DNA of 9,822 nt from an uncultured Lachnospira sp. (GTDB taxonomy: Bacteria; Bacillota; Clostridia; Lachnospirales; Lachnospiraceae): the NCBI GenBank assembly GCA_947169835.1, contig CAMVRH010000022.1, forward strand, positions 1 to 9,822, written 5' to 3'. Of this stretch, positions 7,300 through 9,822 are shown in pieces (the first letter of the stretch is position 1; each line of letters opens with the position of its first letter). The position numbers and the translations under genes are program-made. The notes below the pieces were generated by a model. It did no database searches, had not been told where the DNA came from, and worked only from the letters and a program-made list of their open reading frames with translations.

Positions 7300-8657
7300 T
7301 TCGCATAAAAGTTTAAAATAATTTCTGATGCCTCACCCGCTATTTCCTTTGGCGAGCGCTCAGCATTTATAAAATGAAATCTCTTATGTTTCTCTCCTAG
7401 TTTTTTGTACTCCTCTAGTTGTCTTTCAATCTCCACTTTGTCTAGTTCCTGTTTTCTTGAATAGATTGTGTCTGCGTTTGCTATCAGTATGAAGACAACT
7501 CCTGGCTGAGGTGTAAGTCTCACAAAAAATCTTCTCATCCATCTTGGAAGTCTAAGTCTGCTTCTTTCTGGATCTACTATAAAGTCATAGCTGTATCTAT
7601 CAAACACAGAATATCTATCATAGTGAACATCTCTTCTCACGCATTTTTGCCAGCCGAAAATATAATCAAATGTGTAATATGCAATTCTAAAAAATGAACT
7701 GATAGGATTGGCTGGTTTATTTCTATGAGGTTTTTCAAAATCTTTGTCTTGCTCGCTCACTTTAGCCTTCTCTCCCACCTCACCTAGGTTTGGAATAATC
7801 TCCGGTCTAAAGTGATACACGTGAAAACGATTGTCATTTTCGTCATTCACGTAATACTTATTCATCTGCTTTATAGTCTCATCTATAAAGGTGCTCTTTC
7901 CACTTCCATCGCATCCGAGCACCGCAAACACTCTCTTGTGCTTACGATATCTAATGACCACTCGGTCTATCTTCTGCCATAGAAATGCTATCCTTCCACC
8001 TATCATCTTCGTAAACGATTGCTTCCTAGCATATTTCTTTAGCGCCTTCGTAAACTCTTTTTGAATATTAATTATCCCATCGAAATTTTTATCCTCTATC
8101 AGATGGGCGATTTTATTTCCAAGTCCTATTCCAAAAAGTTTATGTATCTCTCTTCTAAAGTCATCCTCGTAATTTTTTAGGCACTCTGATATCTCTTCTC
8201 TGTACTCGTCTTTTAGAATTGGATTTTTATATCCAAAAATTTTGTAGACTAGCAGCATTACTCCGTCAAAGAATTCATCTAGCACATAGAAATCTTTGTA
8301 TTCCACAACATGTGAATAGAGTTCGTCAAAGGTATATATCTCATATCCTTTCACTCTGTATCCGCCTATTATATCGATATGAATTCCTGTGTTATTCTTG
8401 ATACTCATTCCATGCATACATAGCATTTTGTCGAAACGCGCATCGTCGTAATACTCTAATCCATTGTTTTTAAAAATCTTTTTAAGTAGTTCCTGTGCAT
8501 ACTTTGCCTTTGCAGGTTCAACCACCAAATCTATGTCTTTTGATTCGTTTGTCTCAGGAAGTCCCTTATAGTTTCGCAAAACAAAATAACGGATATTTTC
8601 ACTATTCAATTTTTTGATTAACTCTGTGAATATCTCTTCACATATTTTGTTCCACAT
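7296..8657 (-). CDS. Nucleotidyltransferase-like domain fused to a thymidylate-kinase-like P-loop domain
   Basis: A 453-residue soluble two-domain protein. N-terminal part (about 1-140): a minimal nucleotidyltransferase-like fold, with an RYFVLRNYKGLP strand-turn (23-34), KDIDLVV (40-46; D41 and D43 as the first acidic pair) and GIHIDIIGGY (91-100; D95 as the third). A helical linker spans about 145-240. C-terminal part (about 240-453): a P-loop kinase of the dTMP-kinase class, with VLGCDGSGKST (246-256; Walker A K254), DRY twice (347-349 and 353-355), DFIVDPERSRLR (358-369), PGVVFILIANA (385-395) and RKQELDKVE (401-409). The kinase domain keeps phosphate-binding residues, so activity is plausible. 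True dTMP kinases are about 205-215 residues and stand alone, so this is not taken to be the housekeeping enzyme. I recall annotated thymidylate kinases with similar DRY..D...DP.R.R and RKxEL motifs in glycan loci; their substrates are not known to me. AGGAAA precedes the ATG by about 7 nt. Confidence 0.78.
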   Translation of the reverse strand: MWNKICEEIFTELIKKLNSENIRYFVLRNYKGLPETNESKDIDLVVEPAKAKYAQELLKKIFKNNGLEYYDDARFDKMLCMHGMSIKNNTGIHIDIIGGYRVKGYEIYTFDELYSHVVEYKDFYVLDEFFDGVMLLVYKIFGYKNPILKDEYREEISECLKNYEDDFRREIHKLFGIGLGNKIAHLIEDKNFDGIINIQKEFTKALKKYARKQSFTKMIGGRIAFLWQKIDRVVIRYRKHKRVFAVLGCDGSGKSTFIDETIKQMNKYYVNDENDNRFHVYHFRPEIIPNLGEVGEKAKVSEQDKDFEKPHRNKPANPISSFFRIAYYTFDYIFGWQKCVRRDVHYDRYSVFDRYSYDFIVDPERSRLRLPRWMRRFFVRLTPQPGVVFILIANADTIYSRKQELDKVEIERQLEEYKKLGEKHKRFHFINAERSPKEIAGEASEIILNFYAK

Positions 8658-8697
8658 ACTGTTTCCTATCTCTCTGTTACTTTGTCTGATTTGATTC
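8658..8697 (-). other. 40-nt intergenic gap, the largest in the window
   Basis: Between the GT32 stop and the fusion gene start. Apart from the ribosome binding site I see no inverted repeat, U-tract or convincing -35/-10 pair, so nothing suggests a transcription boundary here. Confidence 0.6.
8662..8667 (-). promoter_or_regulatory. Ribosome binding site of the NTase/kinase fusion gene
   Basis: AGGAAA precedes ATG 8657, with the AGG 7 nt away. It lies in the only real intergenic gap of the window and supports independent initiation of this gene. Confidence 0.6.
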
Positions 8698-9501
8698 TTA
8701 TCTCATCTTGTTTCGAATCTTTACTTCTATGCTTCTTCCTCTTTCTTTTCCAAGGATTTTTACTATGGCATTTCTAGCAGTTCTAAAAATTGGTCGCCCA
8801 ACATTGATCCACAGTTTACTGTTTCCTCTTTTGAACTCTCGCTCGCTCATCCAGCTACTGGAGTATTTGTGAATGGCGCAAGTTTCATCCGTAATTCTAA
8901 ATTCTTCTTCACCTAATTTTTTTGGATAGAAAAATTCTCTGTTAAATATTGCAAATCCTTCTACAACCTGTTTGTTTCCTCCCAACACCAATCCATACTC
9001 TCTCATGATATCCGTAAGAATTGAGACGTTTGCTATATTATCTATCTCGCCACTTTTGTTTAGGAAGTCGTGGCTTTCGTAGTAGTCTAGTAATTTTTTT
9101 ATGATCTTGTCATTCTTTTCTACGGCCATTACAGCTGTTCCAATAAAGTGTCTTCTCTCGAATCCCATGAAGTTCTTTATTCCGCGTTTATTTTTAGCCT
9201 CAGAAAAAAGTTTCATCGCTCCCCTTGGGAAATCTTTTATTATTTCCACATCTGTATCAAAGTAGAGCCCACCTTCTTCATACAAAATCTTTGCCCTAGC
9301 ATAGTCACTCACGAAGGCGTATTTTTCTTTGTCGTAGGCTTGTCTTGAAAACTTGCACGACGAATAATCAAAGTTTGACTCATCCCACTTTTTAATCTCA
9401 AAATCTGGGAAAAACTTTTTCCAACTCTCTATGCACTTTTGTTCCTTCTCTGGCATTTGGCCCTCGCCAAACCAGCAGTAGTGAATTATTTTTGGAATCA
9501 T
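8698..9501 (-). CDS. Glycosyltransferase with DXD motif, GT32 type (capsular polysaccharide synthesis protein)
   Basis: A 267-residue transferase of the GT32 / 'sugar-binding region containing DXD motif' family, which includes yeast Och1 and many bacterial capsule proteins. These are retaining, metal-dependent enzymes acting on the cytoplasmic side. Seen: MIPKIIHYCWFGEGQMPE (1-18), the diagnostic start; CIESWKKFFPDFEIKKWDE (23-41); YAFVSDYARAKILYEEGGLY (61-80); FDTDVEI (81-87), with D82 and D84 as the DXD; and a C-terminal IHKYSSSWM (210-218), matching the His...Ser-Trp element common at the end of this family. Length is normal. The start ATG overlaps the TGA of the upstream GT4 gene (ATGA, 9501..9498), and GGAG lies about 11 nt before it, inside that gene. 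Donor sugar is unknown; galactose, mannose and glucose are all known in the family. Confidence 0.92.
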   Translation of the reverse strand: MIPKIIHYCWFGEGQMPEKEQKCIESWKKFFPDFEIKKWDESNFDYSSCKFSRQAYDKEKYAFVSDYARAKILYEEGGLYFDTDVEIIKDFPRGAMKLFSEAKNKRGIKNFMGFERRHFIGTAVMAVEKNDKIIKKLLDYYESHDFLNKSGEIDNIANVSILTDIMREYGLVLGGNKQVVEGFAIFNREFFYPKKLGEEEFRITDETCAIHKYSSSWMSEREFKRGNSKLWINVGRPIFRTARNAIVKILGKERGRSIEVKIRNKMR

Positions 9502-9822
9502 TGATACAATTTCTCCACTTCGTCAAAGGAGTTTCGAACATCCCTAAAGTTAAACTCTCGATAAATTCTCTTGTTGTAAACTTCTAAGATGTCTCTGTTT
9601 TTGATGATATATAAAATAGCCTGCTTCAAATCCTCTTTCGTAGGCTGAATAACCATTCCAAGGTGTCCTTCTTTTAGAAGGTCCTTTGCTCCCACTCTCG
9701 TGGTAACCAGTGCTGGCACCGCATAACAGAGAGCCTCTAGCACAGTGAAACCGTATGTTTCATACCACAGACTAGGTGCCACCAAAAGGTCTGCGTGCTC
9801 GTAAATGATATCTAGTTCGCCC
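9498..9822 (-). CDS. Glycosyltransferase family 4, C-terminal 107 residues only (start beyond window)
   Basis: The reading frame is open to the right edge, so this is a gene cut by the window rather than a short one. Seen: the end of the GT-B donor domain, beginning GELDIIYEHADLLVAPSLWY and continuing to ETYGFTVLEALCYAVPAL, which contains a perfect E-x7-E (ETYGFTVLE), the nucleotide-sugar binding signature of GT4. After it come a TTRVGAKDLL turn and a helical tail with NFRDVRNSFDEVEKLY at the end, the usual final helix. The TGA stop overlaps the GT32 ATG by 4 nt, a coupled junction. A TTG at 9785 could be mistaken for a start, but 12 further in-frame residues upstream fit the family. The acceptor domain is not visible, so the specificity cannot be guessed. 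Confidence 0.92.
   Translation of the reverse strand, partial: GELDIIYEHADLLVAPSLWYETYGFTVLEALCYAVPALVTTRVGAKDLLKEGHLGMVIQPTKEDLKQAILYIIKNRDILEVYNKRIYREFNFRDVRNSFDEVEKLYQ

Larger units (their letters stand above)
1..9822 (-). other. Interior and 3' portion of one polysaccharide biosynthesis operon
   Basis: Ten genes in one direction with junctions of -4, +40, +6, +2, +1, +4, 0, +1 and +10 nt, and no visible promoter or rho-independent terminator. The gene set (five glycosyltransferases, polymerase, flippase, two kinase-like proteins) is a Wzx/Wzy-pathway assembly module. A priming phosphoglycosyltransferase, chain-length regulators and nucleotide-sugar genes are not here and are expected further upstream (higher coordinates). 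Confidence 0.85.

Noticed and set aside
7296..8657. Housekeeping dTMP kinase (tmk).
   Set aside because: The protein is about twice the normal length, with an extra NTase-like domain, and lies inside a glycan operon rather than with DNA-replication genes.
9783..9785. TTG as a possible start of a 95-residue protein.
   Set aside because: The frame continues to the window edge with residues that fit the GT4 donor domain, so it is an internal codon of a truncated gene.
1..9822. Frequent CTAG tetranucleotides, which are rare in many bacterial genomes.
   Set aside because: By eye there are a few dozen, close to what base composition alone predicts; at most it says that this genome does not avoid CTAG.

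Overview
This window is the 3' part of a polysaccharide (capsule, exopolysaccharide or O-antigen-type) assembly locus of the Wzx/Wzy-dependent kind. It is most likely from a low-to-moderate G+C member of the Bacillota, probably the class Clostridia. The class is inferred from AGGAG-type ribosome binding sites, Lys/Ile/Glu-rich proteins and the look of the RidA and flippase sequences; no marker gene fixes the genus.

Everything is coded on the minus strand, so transcription runs from high to low coordinates. The order is: a glycosyltransferase family 4 C-terminus (cut by the right edge), a DXD glycosyltransferase of the GT32 type, a fusion of a nucleotidyltransferase-like domain with a thymidylate-kinase-like domain, a GT2 transferase, a second GT4 transferase, a GT8 transferase, a Wzy-like polymerase, a Wzx-like flippase, an aminoglycoside-phosphotransferase-fold kinase, and the first 107 codons of a RidA-family deaminase (cut by the left edge). 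Junctions are very tight: overlap of 4 nt, then gaps of 40, 6, 2, 1, 4, 0, 1 and 10 nt. Several ribosome binding sites lie inside the end of the preceding gene. I see no promoter or terminator, so this looks like the interior of one long operon with partly coupled translation.

Functionally, five glycosyltransferases would build an oligosaccharide on a lipid carrier in the cytoplasm. Wzx would flip it and Wzy would polymerise it outside. The priming transferase, chain-length control proteins and sugar-nucleotide synthesis genes are absent and presumably lie upstream, beyond the right edge. The two kinase-like proteins are the least understood members and hint that the glycan or a precursor is phosphorylated. 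RidA is a general metabolic enzyme and probably marks the 3' boundary of the glycan locus; its base composition (137 G+C in the first 300 nt, about 46%) is clearly higher than the start of wzy (52 G+C in 180 nt, about 29%).

There is no gene-free stretch above 300 nt; the longest intergenic gap is 40 nt. I saw no RNA gene, CRISPR array, insertion sequence or long repeat.
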